From positions 63,697,266 to 63,761,265 of the forward strand of contig NC_084837.1 of NCBI RefSeq assembly GCF_033115175.1: 64,000 nucleotides of DNA, written 5' to 3'. The number at the start of each line of letters is the position of its first letter. The first letter of the stretch is position 1. The stretch is from Lepus europaeus. Lineage: Eukaryota > Chordata > Mammalia > Lagomorpha > Leporidae. The notes beneath the pieces are model-generated. The model was not told the DNA's origin and did no database searches. It saw nothing but the letters and a program-made list of their open reading frames with translations. Both the position numbers and the translations under genes were made by a program. Below are positions 10,365 through 22,119 of the stretch, in pieces.

Positions 10365-11034
10365 TCCCCTAAGATTTATTTATTTGAAAGGCAGAGTTGC
10401 AGAGAGAAAGGGAGAGAGAAAGATTGATCAGGCTGGTGCCGCGGCTCACTAGGCTAATCCTCCGCCTGTGGTGCCAGCACTCCAGGTTCTAGTCCCAGTC
10501 GGGGCGCCGGATTCTGTCCCGGTTGCCCCTCTTCCAGGCCAGCTCTCTGCTGTGGCCCGGGAAGGCAGTGGAGGATGGCCCAAGTCCTTGGGCCCTGCAC
10601 CCGCATGGGAGACCAGGAGGAAGCACCTGGCTCCTGGCTTTGGATCAGCGCAGCGCACTGGCTGTAGCAGTCACTTGGGTGGTGAACCAACGGAAAAAGG
10701 AAGACCTTTCTCTCTGTCTCTCTCTCTCACTAACTCTGCCTGTCAAAAAAAAAAAAAAAAAAAAAGAAAAAGATGAAAGATTGATCAATCTCCCATCCAC
10801 TAGTTCATTCCCCAAAAGGCCTGCAACGGCCAGGGCTGGGCCAGGCCAAAACCAGGAGCCTCAAACTCCATTTGGGTCTCTCACGTGGGTGCAGGGGCCC
10901 AAGCAATTGGGTCATCTTCCACTGCCTTCCCAAGGGAGCTGTGTCGGAAGTGGAGCAGCAGAGCTCGAACCAGCACTATATGGGATATTTGTGTTGCAGG
11001 CAGTGACTTAACCTGCTATGCCACAATGCTGGTC
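10365..11034 (-). mobile_element. C-repeat SINE, older type, split by young SINE
   Basis: Antisense copy at 10365-10430, resuming at 10775-11034. GAAAGATTGATCA is duplicated around the inserted element. Confidence 0.92.
10431..10774 (+). mobile_element. C-repeat SINE, young type, nested
   Basis: Young head, noncanonical B box GGTTCTAGTCCC followed by its imperfect duplicate, and a TGTCAAAA tail. The TSD is GAAAGATTGATCA (10418-10430 and 10775-10787). Confidence 0.95.
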
Positions 11035-11059
11035 CCAATGCCCCTGGGACTTTTACACA

Positions 11060-11118
11060 AATTTTTAAGATTTATTTTTATTCATTTGAAAGTCAGAGTT
11101 GCACAGAGAAAGAAGGAG

Positions 11119-11176
<58 letters not shown>

Positions 11177-11783
11177 CTTCCATCTGCTGGTTCACTCCCC
11201 AGGACCACAATGCGCCGATCCGAAGCCAGGAGCCAGGAGCTTCCTCTGGGTCTCCCACGTGAATGCAGGGGCCCAAGGACTTGGGCCATCTTCACTGCTT
11301 TCCCAGGCCACAGCAGAGAGCTGGATCAGAAGAGGAGAAGCTGCAGGCCGGCGCCGTGGCTCAACAGGCTAATCCTCCGCCTTGTGGCGCCGGCACACCG
11401 GGTTCTAGTCCCGGTCGGGGCACCGATCCAGTCCCGGTTGCCCCTCTTCCAGGCCAGCTCTCTGCTGTGGCCAGGGAGTGCAGTGGAGGATGGCCCAAGT
11501 GTTTGGGCTCTGCACCCCATGGGAGACCAGGATAAGCACCTGGTTCCTGCCATCGGAACAGCGCGGTGCGCCGGCCGCAGCGCACTACCGCGGCGGCCAT
11601 TAGAGGGTGAACCAACGGCAAAGGAAGACCTTTCTCTCTGTCTCTCTCTCTCTCACTGTCCACTCTGCCTGTCAAAAAAAAAAAAAAAGAAGAGGAGAAG
11701 CTGCGACTCGAACTGGCGCCCATATGGGATGTTGGCATTGCAAGCGGTGGCAGCTTTACCTGCTAGGTCATGGCGCCGGCCCC
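11060..11783 (-). mobile_element. C-repeat SINE, older type, split by young SINE
   Basis: Antisense copy at 11060-11344 and 11688-11783 with a (GA)n tract at 11123-11174. A young SINE interrupts it. Confidence 0.93.
11345..11687 (+). mobile_element. C-repeat SINE, young type, nested, with TSD
   Basis: AGAAGAGGAGAAGCTGC occurs at 11328-11344 and at 11688-11704, flanking a full-length young element with duplicated B-box region. Confidence 0.96.
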
Positions 11784-11794
11784 CACAAATTTTG

Positions 11795-11965
11795 TTTATA
11801 TTTACCAGAAAGGCAGAGAGAGACAGAGCGTGATCTCCCATCGACTGGTTCGCTCCCTAAATGCCTGCAATAGCCAGGGCTGGGCCAGGTGGAAGCCAGG
11901 AGCCCCAAGTACTTGATCCAGCACTTGCTGCCTCCCAGGGGGTGCAGTCTCGACTGCTGCAGCCA
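11795..11965 (-). mobile_element. C-repeat SINE, partial
   Basis: Antisense copy that stops after the cttgctgcctcccaggg segment. The head half is missing. Confidence 0.8.
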
Positions 11966-12004
11966 ATGCCCACCTCCACCCCCACCCCCATCCCTGGGAT
12001 CTGA

Positions 12005-12560
12005 TTCCTAGCAGTTTCTCTTCCTTGCAAGGCTTTGTCTCAGTAGGAGCTTGTAGGTCGGAGTGTGTATAGGGCCCAGGCGTTGCCCTGGCACTCCCTG
12101 GCCAGCTGCACTGGGCCGGATCCCTTCCCAGCCTTCCCTGGGGACTGGCCAGGTCTCTTGCCTTCAGGGTTGTCACATGAAGAAGCCTCTCCTTTTACCT
12201 CCTGGTGCTCGCCTTCTGATCCCACCTGAGCCTGCGGCCTGATGGGGTGCATCTTCTTCACCTGCTTGTATTTGTGGACTCAGAGGGATGCTCTGCTCTG
12301 CAGGCCTGTGGACAGGGTCTCTGGTTTGCTGTCCCGGTTGCACTTTGCTGACATCGTCATCTTCCCATACTCCAACAATTCTGACATAACGTTATTTTCA
12401 TCATCATTCAATTCTAAATCCTTTATAATGGAATAAAGTTTCCCTTTTTAGCCCAAATGAGCTGTCGGTCACTTTCTTTGTGGGCATCTTCTCTAGTGGA
12501 GGAGCCACATCCCAGTCCTGAGTGCTGGGCTGATCCTAAAACTCCACAGCTAGACGGGGG
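12005..12560 (-). pseudogene. Possible retropseudogene of unknown protein
   Basis: On the minus strand a charged open frame (motifs DLELNDDENNV and LEYGKMT) runs from about 12440 and reaches a TGA near 12290. The same frame then reopens through KKMHPIRPQAQ to about 12045. Upstream, another frame (DSSFGLKRE) appears to continue it, so one frameshift and one stop are suspected. I do not recognise the parent. No tail or TSD is evident, and the coding look could be chance. Confidence 0.3.
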
Positions 12561-12890
12561 TCCTTAGTGTCGCCCCGTGCCTGGCTGCCTCCCTGCGTCT
12601 CCACTGGAAGCCTTGCAGCCTTGAGGCTTCAGTCCTGCTCACGACTCCAAGTTTCTGTTTAGTTCAAGGCCACAGAGATTGATGATCTTGTTTTTGAGCC
12701 CAGCCCTATCATTTTAGTGTTTTCTTTTGATGTTTCTATCTCTTCACTCTGTGTATTCAGAGCAGTGGGAGTGCCTAAAGAGTGAACTCACAGAGCTATC
12801 ATGACTCAAATTATCTCAAAAAAACATTTTTGAATGCACAATGCACCAGGAACGGATAAGGCCCTGTCAGGATGTGGAAATGAAGAGAGG
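12560..12890. other. Unique sequence with an L2-like end
   Basis: No gene is recognised. The final 80 bases (aatgcaccaggaacgg onward) look L2-derived. Confidence 0.35.
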
Positions 12891-13165
12891 CAGGTGTTTG
12901 GAGCAGTGGCTTGGTTGTTGCTTGGGATGTCTGGGGTTGAGGCCCAGCTCTGCTCTCCATTCTGGCCTGTGCTCATGTGCACCCGGGTAGGTGGCAGCTG
13001 ATGGCTCAAGTGCTTGGGTCCTGGCTGTCCATGTGGGAGACTTGGATTGACTTCCTGGTTCCTGGCTTTGGCCTGAGCTGGCCCAGCCCTGGCTGTGGCA
13101 GGCAACTGGGGAGTGGATCGCAGATGGGAACTCTGTATCTGTCTCTGTCTTGCAAATAAATCAAA
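12890..13165 (+). mobile_element. C-repeat SINE, old and diverged
   Basis: Sense copy with head gtgtttggagcagtggc and tail cttgcaaataaatc. Confidence 0.8.
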
Positions 13166-13639
13166 GAAATAGACAAAAGTTCTAAGAAAAGAAAGCGAGT
13201 AAGCTTTAGCTCCTACTCTGAAGAGTAGAATCTAGTGAGAGAAGGTGGCCTCTGACACCCCAGTGAGTCAGGGTGAGAACTGCTGTGTGAGAAGTGATAG
13301 GCCTGGATCCATGGGACCACAAGAAGCAGCAGGAACTGGCAGGTGAGGAGGGCAGGGAGGGCTTCTCGGAGGGCATGGATGTTGTGTGTGTTGGGCCAGG
13401 GTCACCCACCTAGGACCTTGGACATGGAACCAAGCTGCCTTGGAGCAGGGTGGAGCAGGTGCCTGAGGATTGCCGCACGGACTGTGGAGTTCCAGTCCAG
13501 ACTCTGCCGCCGACTAGAGGGACGAGCCTGAGCAAGGTCATTCATGATAATATATGGGGCCATGGGAAATTGTCGGCAAGTGGTAATCATAACTTATTAG
13601 GGTTATCAACGGCCCTGAGTATCACATTATTAACTTTTT
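13166..13639. other. Unique sequence with a MIR-like core
   Basis: 13480-13545 (gagttccagtccagactctgcc) resembles a MIR core. Nothing else is recognised. Confidence 0.4.
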
Positions 13640-13967
13640 TTTAAAAAAAGATTTTATTTATTTGAGAGGTAGAGTTGCAGACAGTGAGAGGGAGAGAGAG
13701 AGAAGGGACTTCCATCTGCTAGTTCACTCCTCAATTGGCCACAATAGCTGGAGCTGAGCTGATCTGAAGTCAGGAGCCAGGAGCTTCTTCTAGGTCTCCC
13801 ACATGGGTGCAGGGGCCCAAGCACTTGGGCCATCTTCTACTGTTTTCCCAGGCCATAGCAGAGAGCTGCATCGGAAGAAGAACAGCCGAGACTAGAACCA
13901 GTGCCCATATGGGATGCTGCCAACACTGCAGGCAGAGAATTAACCCACTGCACCACAGCACCGGCCC
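13640..13967 (-). mobile_element. C-repeat SINE with TSD
   Basis: Full-length antisense copy. ATTAACTTTT is repeated on both flanks. Confidence 0.93.
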
Positions 13968-14029
13968 CAATATTAACTTTTGTAAAGCTTTGTTGAGGTA
14001 TAATTTATGTACAGGAACAAGCTAAGTAC

Positions 14030-14332
14030 TTTCTTTTAAAATTTGTTTGAAAGGCAGAGAGAGTATGAGAGAGAAAGATCTCCCATTAACTTGCTCACTC
14101 CCTAGATGGTCACAACAGCCGGGCTAGACCAGGCTGAAGTCAGGATCCTGGAATGCAGTCCGGGCCTCCCACATGGGTGGCAGGGACCCAGGTAGGTGAG
14201 CCATCACCTGCTGCCTCCCAGGGTGGGCTCGAATCTTGATCAGAAACAGAGCCAGGACTTGAACCCAGGCACTCCAGTAGACGACATCGGTACCCCAAGT
14301 GGCCTCTAACAGCTGTGCCAATGCTCACCCCT
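14030..14332 (-). mobile_element. C-repeat SINE, old
   Basis: Diverged antisense copy, from the aaaatttgtttgaaaggcag tail side to a degraded head. Confidence 0.82.
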
Positions 14333-16045
14333 AGTTCAGTACCTTTGGCTGTCACCCACTGGTCCTGCTTCTGCTCCGTGGCTTGCCTTGGGGGATACCT
14401 GATGTTTCTACTCTCATGGTAGGTTGTGGGGGAAACCTGTCCTCCCTCTCTGTCCCTTAGATTCTCCTCCTCTCAGCTGCCCTTGGTGGTGCCTCTGCTG
14501 CAGTGCCAAGGCCGGCAGCTCACGTGACTCAGGTCTGGCTCGCAGCCCCTGGTTCCGCACATTGCCTGCTGCAGCCTCTCTCCTTAGCTGTAGACTGGGG
14601 TGAGCAAGGGAACAATGGGCCCCAGGAGGTCCTATTGTTATCACCTCTTACGATGCTGCAGGACGGATGTTAAACCAGAACACAGTCAACTCCCGGCATC
14701 AGGAGACGCGTCTTTCTTCATGAGGGGGAGACATGTGCACGTGCTCGCCGCCATCATACTGGACCCTGGACAGCAACTGGCACCACAGAGGAGCAAAAAT
14801 GTGTGGATGATGTGATCACCCAGGGCTGTCCCCTCCTGAATCCTGGAGAGTAGAAGAGTGGCCCCAAACCATATTCTGCTTTTTAGGCAAGAAGTTTCCA
14901 GGCTGCGGCCCTCCCACACCCATGGGGTAGCCTGTGCTTCTGCCAGTCTTCAGTCCCACCACTGTGTTGCTTCCACCATTGTTAGCCCCTGGCCGCTCCT
15001 GACCGTGCCCAGCCCCTTATTGACCCTTGGGTGATACCACTGGGACCCCGAGGGTGAAGTCACACTGAGGTTATACAGGGAGTCCCAGGTTCAACCCTAT
15101 TTCAGAGACCATAAAGAGTGGTTCAACATTTCCAGGGGCTTAGAATCAATTCTGTTTTTTTTGTGTCTCGGGCCAGAGATTTTTCTGGGACCATCTGGAC
15201 TCCCTGGAGTTGCTGCCAGTAGGACACAAGCAGCTCGAGGCCAGACCAGTTGAGCGCCCCGGGGAGCTGAGCGTGGTTTCCTGTGATGTGTACCCCTCGA
15301 CAGGCCAGCTGAGCCCGGAAGCCTTCCGTGGAGCTGTTCGGTTCCTCCAGCAGCACGGGAGGAAGCAGTGAGGAGGAGGAGTGGGGAAAGGCTCGTGCAG
15401 ATAGGGGAGAGGAAGTGAGTGATGCTAGGGAGGAGAAGAGGCGAACAGGCAGTGCCGCAGCAACAGGAGCAGGGTGGGCGGAAAGCGGCAAGCCGGGGTC
15501 TGCACGTGATCCTGCCGCCCTGGGTTCCCGGTTATTATTTCCCAGTAACCCATCAAATGTGCGGAAGGAGTAAGAAAGGAGGCGCGCACGCTTAGTTAAC
15601 GAGAAAGCCTCGTGTGTCTGTGGTTCTTATCCCAGGGAAGAACCGTGGGCCCCTCTCCGGCTTTCCTTTGCCTCTGCAGCACGCCCGCAGGTGCAGAGTT
15701 GGGAACTCTGTGGCTCTGCTCTGTCCTCCCTCGGCCCCCATAGTGGCAGAGGAGCCCATCCATCGTGGCTGCTGAGACGCCAAGGGCTTCTCTGAGGGCA
15801 GTTCTTTTTTTTTTTGTCTGTCTGTTTGTTTTTGCCACTTGCTTTCTTGGGTTTCTCCCTCTTTTGTGTCTGCCCTGTGCCCTGTTTTGGCCCAGTTAGC
15901 TCTGTCTGTGTCACCAAGCCTTTCTGAACCCTCTGCCTCTGTGAAGTAGGCTCAGACTACATCTCGGACCTTTTACAGGAGTGATGCAAAGGTCACATTG
16001 GCTCTCATCCATAAAAGTGCAACCCGCATGCTGCAAGGTACAGGG
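14333..16045. other. 1.7 kb of unique SINE-free sequence
   Basis: GC-moderate DNA without a recognised gene. The open frames at 15123-15917 on both strands match nothing that I recognise, and I see no convincing exon. CpG density rises mildly at 15230-15600 but falls short of a clear island. Confidence 0.4.
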
Positions 16046-16312
16046 GTGGGGGCCAGTGCTGTGGTGCAACAGGGTTCAGCCCCTGCTTGTCACGCCAGCA
16101 TCCCATATCAGAATACCGGTTCGAATCCTGGCTGCTGCACTTCCAATCCAGCTTTCTGCTAATGTGCCTGGAGAGCCAGCAGAAGATGGTCCAAATATTT
16201 GGGTCCCCGCCACCTGTATGGAAGACCAGGTGGAGTTCCAAGCTCTGGGCTTCAGCCTGTTATGGCCATTTGGGGAGTGAACCAGTGGATGGAAGATCTT
16301 TCTCTCTCTCTG

Positions 16313-16348
<36 letters not shown>

Positions 16349-16395
16349 GTCCTGCTTTTCAAACAAATAAATCTCTACAAAATAAAGCTTAAATG
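16046..16395 (+). mobile_element. C-repeat SINE, older type
   Basis: Full-length sense copy with B box GGTTCGAATCC and a (CT)n tract at 16303-16344. Confidence 0.93.
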
Positions 16396-17246
16396 AAATT
16401 GTTAATTACAATGACCATAACCTCAGAGTAGACTGTTTTCTGCAAGCCACAAGCTTTCCCTTCCCCCATGCTGTCACTGTGTTGTCAGGACTTGCTCTCT
16501 CCTGGGCCAGCAGGAAACAGCAATGAGAAGTGGCGGCGGCACTGGGGCTGACGTAAGAGCTTTCCTCACAGGGCTCTGGTCTTCCCTCTGTGGACAGTGC
16601 CCCACGGGGCGTGTTCTCAGTTCCCCAGTGGCTGTGGATCCAGGCTCTGCGCGCCCATGTGGAACGGGCCTGCTGGACCCAGATGTGTGGGCCCGTGTGT
16701 GTGTGTGTGTGTACGTCCCCCAGCACGAGCCACACGGAGTGCCTGCCTGAGCGGCTCCACAGGCAGCCTTGGGTCCCAGGGGTTTGTAAGGCTCCCTCAC
16801 TTCCATCTTGAGGTGGCAAATAACAGAGGTTAGCGAGGACCAGGGTGGTCTCCCAGGGCGGGGCGGAGGAGCTGAGGGAAGGCCGACAGCGTGTCCAACG
16901 CACTTGCAAAGTGAAAATGATTTCTGTGGCACACGGTGCTGCTGCGGGAGAGGCGACGCCGGCCTCCTCCCGTTCAGGAAGAGTTCCCAGAGTTGTCTGT
17001 GGGCGGCTTCACATGATGCAGCCTTCAACCCAGCTCCGTTCTGTGCTGCTTGCTCCTTTGCACCTCAGGCACCGTGGAGCCTCACATCTTGGTGTCTAAG
17101 TTGGGTCCCAGTTGGCTGTCTTGCTCGATAGCCCACTGCCCTACTCGTGATGTGTCTGTGCCTCTGTTTATCCCTTCCGGTCTTGAAACCTCATTAGCCC
17201 AGCTCTACATGTGCACAGGAACTGGAGTCCTTTAAGAGACTCATTA
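16396..17246. other. Unique sequence
   Basis: GC-rich, no repeat except a short (GT)n at about 16694-16711. The overlapping 167-184-codon frames on the minus strand lack recognisable domains and I treat them as composition-driven. Confidence 0.4.
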
Positions 17247-17247
17247 C

Positions 17248-17497
17248 TGGGCCTGCGTATGGCACTGGTTTGAGTCCTGGCTGCTCCACTTCCAATTCAG
17301 CAGTGGAAGATGGCCTGGGCACTTGGGCTCCTGCACCCACGTGGGAGACCTGGAAGAAGCTCCTGCCTCCTGGCTTCGGATCGGCCCAGCTTTGGCTGTT
17401 GCAGCCATCTGGGGAGTGAACCAGTGGAGGTTCTTCCTGTCTCTCCTTCTCTCTATCTGTAACTCTGCCTCTCAACTAAATAAATAAATCTTTAAAA
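17248..17497 (+). mobile_element. C-repeat SINE, 5'-truncated
   Basis: Starts within the B-box region (ggcactggtttgagtcctgg) and ends in aactaaataaataaatctt. Confidence 0.9.
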
Positions 17498-17564
17498 AAG
17501 GAATTCTTATGAAGCTGTATGTTCTTCATGGTCTTTTTTTGTTTGTTGATATCTTTTTATTTTT

Positions 17565-18158
17565 CTTAATTTTTTTTTTTGAAAAGGAGAGAGACAGACA
17601 GAGATCTTCCATCCCCTTCAACGGTCAGAGCTGGGCCACACTGAAACCAGAAGTTCAGAATTCCAACTGAATTCTGATGGTGGCAGGGACTCAACTACTT
17701 GACCCATCATCTGCCGACTTCCAGGACGCATAGTAGCAGGAAGCCAGAATGGAAGCAGAGCTGGGGCTTGACCCAGGCACTCTGACCTGGGATGTGGGTG
17801 TCCCAAGCAGTGATTTTTTTTTAAAGATTTATTTATTTTTTAAAGTCAGAGTTGCACAGAGAGAGAAGGAGAGGGAGGTAGGTAGGTCGTCCAACCACTG
17901 GTTCACTCCCCAATTGGCTTCGATGGCCAGAGCTGTGCCCATCCGAAGCCAGGAGCCAGGAGCTTCTTCCAGGTCTCCCACACGGGTGCAGGGGCCCAAG
18001 GACTTGGGCCATCTTCCACTGCTTTCCCAAGCCATAGCAGAGAGCTAGATCGGAAATGGAGTAGCCAGGACTCGAACTGGTGCTCATGTGGGATGCTGGC
18101 ACCGCAGGCGAGCGGCCCGCCCCAAGTAATTTAACCACTGAGCCAAACTCCCTTGGCA
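17565..18158 (-). mobile_element. C-repeat SINE, old, split by another SINE
   Basis: Old copy at 17565-17812. Its head remnant (taatttaaccactgagccaa) resumes at 18124-18158. Confidence 0.75.
17813..18123 (-). mobile_element. C-repeat SINE, nested
   Basis: Antisense copy with T-run and aaagatttatttatt start. Its head is slightly rearranged (gcaggcgagcggcccgcccc). Confidence 0.92.
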
Positions 18159-19067
18159 GTGTTTTGATGTGGGGGAAAAATGTGCTAATAAGTACTGCCG
18201 GAGGAAGTAATAACCAATGATGCAAATTAGCCTGGAAGCTGTTTAGAATCCATTTTTCCTTTCTGTGAAGTGAAATTTGGATTGTGGCATTTTTTGATTG
18301 ACGTCTCTATATGAGGAGCTTTTGGCTTTTTAGTGTTGCTGATTTTCTGTTCTCACTCCTCCAAAAATCTTTGCCAACATGCCACTGACATTTGAGGAAG
18401 AGAATAGAGCAGTTTGCCGTCTTACTTGTAAATTCTCCTGTTTCCTTGGTGATGTAAATAATTATGGAATATATAAAAAGTTTCGAGCAAGTTCAGATTT
18501 GGTTTTAAAAAACCCAGATTTTTGTTACCTGTGGAAAGGGCTACAGGAACAGTCAGAGAAGTGAGAAAGGCTGTTACTCTTTAACTCTTTAAGTTCGAGA
18601 ATCTTCCCTGAGATTCAGGGCCTACCAAGACCCCCTCCTGAAGCTGTTCCATGGAGCATACTTACTTGAGACCGCTGCGGGTGTGGGTGGTGTCAGGCCG
18701 GGTCTCTGAACGACAGAATCGCTCTCCGCCGTCTTGGGCAGACCCAGAGCCCAGGAATTTGACAGGAAGCCTGACTCCCCCCACGACAGCCTGAGAAAGG
18801 TGAATGAGGAGTTACAGGGACTGATTGTGGCCTCTTGGAGGGAGAGCTGTATCAGCAGGGGATGGCGCGGGACTTAGCAGGTGCGGTCTCTCTGGCTGTT
18901 GTGAACCAGACTCCCCTCTCCTTCTGTCCCCCCAGTTCCTCCCTTACTCCTGGCAGATCAGCTTACCGCTTCCTGCCGCACAGGGAGAAATGGGGACTCT
19001 GACGTTTGTCCGCTGTATGGGCCGCGTTGAAGTTACTTCACTTCTCAGTGACTGTCGCCTGAACTGT
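18159..19067. other. Unique sequence
   Basis: No repeat recognised. A 61-codon plus-strand frame at 18379-18564 has no recognisable family. Confidence 0.4.
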
Positions 19068-19357
19068 GGAGTGGGGACTGGGGTGGGCACTGGTTCAGTG
19101 GCTGAGTCTGTGTGTGGGGGACCAGCACCCTGCGTCGGAGTGCTTGATGCAAGTCCTGGCAATTCCACTTCTGCTCTGCGTTCCCGCTGATGTGCCTCCT
19201 GGGAGCAGCAGATGTTGCCTCAGATTACTGGGCCCCTGCCACCCACACGGAGACCTGGATGGAGTACTGGGCTCTTGGTTTCAGTCTGCTCCAGCCTGGC
19301 AGTTGCAGGCATTTGGGCAGGAAAACAGCAGATGGAAAATCTGTCTCTGTTTCTCTC

Positions 19358-19409
19358 TATTCCTTCCTTCCTTCCTTCCTCCCTTCCTCCCTCCCTCCCT
19401 CCCTCCCTC

Positions 19410-19448
<39 letters not shown>
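19358..19448 (+). repeat. Compound (TTCC)n(TCCC)n(CT)n microsatellite
   Basis: An uninterrupted pyrimidine tract, expanded from the CT-rich region of the host SINE. Confidence 0.92.
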
Positions 19449-19449
<1 letters not shown>

Positions 19450-20125
19450 GGATTTATTTACAGGGGCTGACGCTGAGGCACAGCGGGTTAATGCCCTGGC
19501 CTAAAGCACTGGCATCCCATATGGGCACACGTTCTAGTCCCGGCTGCTCCTCTTCCAGTCCAGCTCTCTGCTATGGCCTGGGAAAGCAGTAGAAGATGGC
19601 CCAGGTCCTTGGGCCCCTGAACCCACTGGGAGACCCAAAAGAAGCTCCTGGCTCCTGGTTCCTGTCTTCAGATTGGCATAGCTCTGGCTGTTGCAGCCAA
19701 CTGGGGAGTGAACCAGCGGATGGAAGACCTCTCTCTCTCTCTCTCTCTCTGCCTCTCCCCTCTCTGTGTAACTCTTTCAAAATAAATAAATAAATCTTAA
19801 AAAAAAAAAAAAGAGAGATTGATTTACAAAGGCAGGGGTACAGAGAGGCAGAGGCAGAGGGAGAGAGGTCTTCCATCTGCTGGTTCACTCCCCAAATGGC
19901 TGCAACAGTTGGAGCTGAGCTGATCCAAAGCCAGGATTCAGGAGCTTCTGCTAAGTCTCCCATGTGGGTGCAGGGGGCCAAGGACTTGGGCCATCTTCTA
20001 CTACTTTTCCAGGCCATAGCAAAAAGCTGGATCAGAAGTGGAACAGCTGGGACTCAAACCCGTGCCCATATGGAATGCTGGGATGGCAGGTAGCATCTTT
20101 ACCTGCTACACCATAGCAATGGCCC
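19449..20125 (-). mobile_element. C-repeat SINE, older type, split
   Basis: Antisense copy whose tail side (aggatttatttaca) lies at 19449-19463 and whose remainder is at 19814-20125, around a plus-strand SINE. Confidence 0.8.
19464..19813 (+). mobile_element. C-repeat SINE, innermost of the nest
   Basis: Full-length sense copy. A short ATTTACA-like duplication brackets it. Confidence 0.92.
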
Positions 20126-20204
20126 TATGTCTCTTTTCCTTTCAAATAAAATAAAAATAATTACCAACATTTTGCCCTTCTTATGAAAGAAAAAAAAAAA
20201 AACA

Positions 20205-20685
20205 GTGGGGACAACAACAGTGCTCCTTTATGAGGTGATTGTGAGGATTAACTGAGTTAATATAGTGAAAAAATTGTAGCATCGGAGTCGTACAGCAGGA
20301 TAAGCCACTGCTTGGAATGCCTGCGTGGTATTTCAGAGCGTGTGGTTTGAGTAGGGCTCCTCTGCTTCCAATCCAGTTTCCTGCTAATGTGCCTAGCAGG
20401 CAGCAGGTGGTGGTTCAAGTGTTTGGGTCCCTGCCACCCATGTGGTTGAACTGCACAGAGTTCCCAGCTCCTGGCTTTGGCCTGGCCCAGCTCAGACCAT
20501 TGTAGCCATTTGGAGAATAAACCAGAGGTGGAAAGTCTTTCTTTGTCCCTTTCTCTGTGTCTGTGTGTGTGTCTGTCTTTGTATTTCTGTCACTCTGTCT
20601 TTCAAGTAAATAAAAAATAAATTAATTAAAGAGCTCATGGTGATGTCTTAGCAAATGTTAGCTGTCATTATTATTGAGAAGATAG
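20205..20685 (+). mobile_element. MIR split by a SINE
   Basis: gattgtgaggattaactgag (20237) and the piece after 20632 (gtcttagcaaatgttagctg) are MIR-like and join across the inserted SINE. Confidence 0.55.
20278..20630 (+). mobile_element. C-repeat SINE, old
   Basis: Sense copy with diverged head and an AT-rich tail aaataaattaattaa. Confidence 0.85.
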
Positions 20686-20772
20686 AGGCTGAGGGCAATA
20701 GACTCCATTATCCAAACTCTTCTCCACCTAAAAATACCTCCATTACTTCTCTCCCTTTTTCTTCTTTTTTCT

Positions 20773-21078
20773 TTTAAGATTTATTTATTTGAAAGGCAGA
20801 ACAACACAGAAAGAGAGACAGAGAGAGAACGACCTTTCAACCACTGGTTCATTCCCCAAATGGCTGCAACAGCCAGGTCTGGGGCAGGCCAAGGCCAGGA
20901 GCCAGGAACTGCATCCTGGTGTCTCACACTGGTGGCAGAGGCCCAGGCTCTTGGGCCAGCTTCTGCTGCTTTCCCAGGTGCATTGCAGGAAGCTGGATTG
21001 GAAGTGGAGCAGCGGGGACTCGGCCAGCACTCAGATACAGGATGAGCCTTGCAAGCAGCTCACCACAATGCCAGCCCC
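20773..21078 (-). mobile_element. C-repeat SINE
   Basis: Antisense copy ending in caccacaatgccagcccc. Confidence 0.92.
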
Positions 21079-21697
21079 TGCCTTATTTTCTAAGTCTGTT
21101 TCTTCCACCTGTGTCTTAAGTCCAGCTTCTCGTATCTCCCCCAGTGAATCTGTTGCATGCATTCTTTTCTCCCTCACATTTCAAATGAGTTCCTTTCCCT
21201 TAGCTCTTTTCCCTCCCTCAACGTGTTCAGGTCCCTCCTATCTGGAAAAGGCCTCTATGTGACCCCACCCACTTGCAGCCACCGTCTCCTTGTCTCCTTT
21301 TCCTCCTCCTTTCGCTGCCGAACGCTGTGTGCCTTCATGGCCTTGTGACTCACTCTCTCATTATTCCTCTGCCATCTGCTTCTTCCTGCCAGCCACTGCT
21401 CTCCTGGCGCTGTGTTTGTGGTCACCTATTGCCCGGTGTGGAGGGTGTGGAGGGTGAGGAGGGTGAGGAGGGTGAGGAGGGTGTGGAGGGCTTTTCCCTG
21501 TTAGCCTCCGGCTGCAGTCAGCACCGTGTGGGCTGTGCTGCTCCTCCACCCTGAGCCTCCCGTCTCCCTTTCTTCCCACTCCTCAGCTGCGGCACCCTCT
21601 GGACCCACCCCTTGACCTCGGCTCTCTGATCCCTGTTCTCCTCCAGCCCTATCCTTTCTTCTCCTCTGTCACCTCCATGGCCTCCTTTTCCTCTTCT
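21079..21697. other. Unique pyrimidine-rich sequence
   Basis: CT-rich DNA with no recognised gene. It contains a 9-bp minisatellite. Confidence 0.4.
21435..21490 (+). repeat. 9-bp minisatellite, 6 copies
   Basis: Six units of GGTGAGGAG/GGTGTGGAG in tandem. Confidence 0.92.
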
Positions 21698-22037
21698 TTT
21701 TAAAAGATTTATTTATTTATTTAAAAGGCAAAGGAAGAGAGGGGAGGGGAGAGGAAAGGGGAGGGGAGGGGGAGGGGGAGAGGGAGCCAGAGAAGAAGAG
21801 GGTTCACTTCCTAAATGTTCACAGTGGTCAAGGCTGGGCCAGGCTCAAGCCAGGAGCCAGGAACTCCATCCAGGTCACCCACGTGGATGGCAGGGGCCCA
21901 AGCACTTGGGTCATCCTCTGCTGCATTCGCGGAGTATTAGCAGGGATCTGGAAAAGCAGCAGAGCAGCTGGGACTTGAACTGGCACTGTGGTATGGTGTA
22001 GGTGTCACAAGCATTGGCTAAACCCACTGCTGGCCCC
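21698..22037 (-). mobile_element. C-repeat SINE with purine-rich tract
   Basis: Antisense copy. The GA region became a GGGGA-rich tract at about 21728-21797. Confidence 0.88.
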
Positions 22038-22119
22038 CATCTTTCAGTTTCTTGAAGATGCTGTGGCATGTCTGACACAGGCTTTTTTCCTGGTTGTTGT
22101 TGTTTTCATCTTCACCTTT

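Larger units (their letters stand above)
19068..20165 (+). mobile_element. C-repeat SINE, old, interrupted by two further SINEs
   Basis: The body at 19068-19448 ends in the CT tract. Its tail (tcctttcaaataaaataaa) reappears at 20126-20165 after two nested insertions. Confidence 0.75.

Noticed and set aside
16406..17028. Minus-strand frames of 167 and 184 codons
   Set aside because: The two frames overlap, and translations are low in recognisable motifs and include a (GT)n-derived THTHT run. There is no promoter or splice support.
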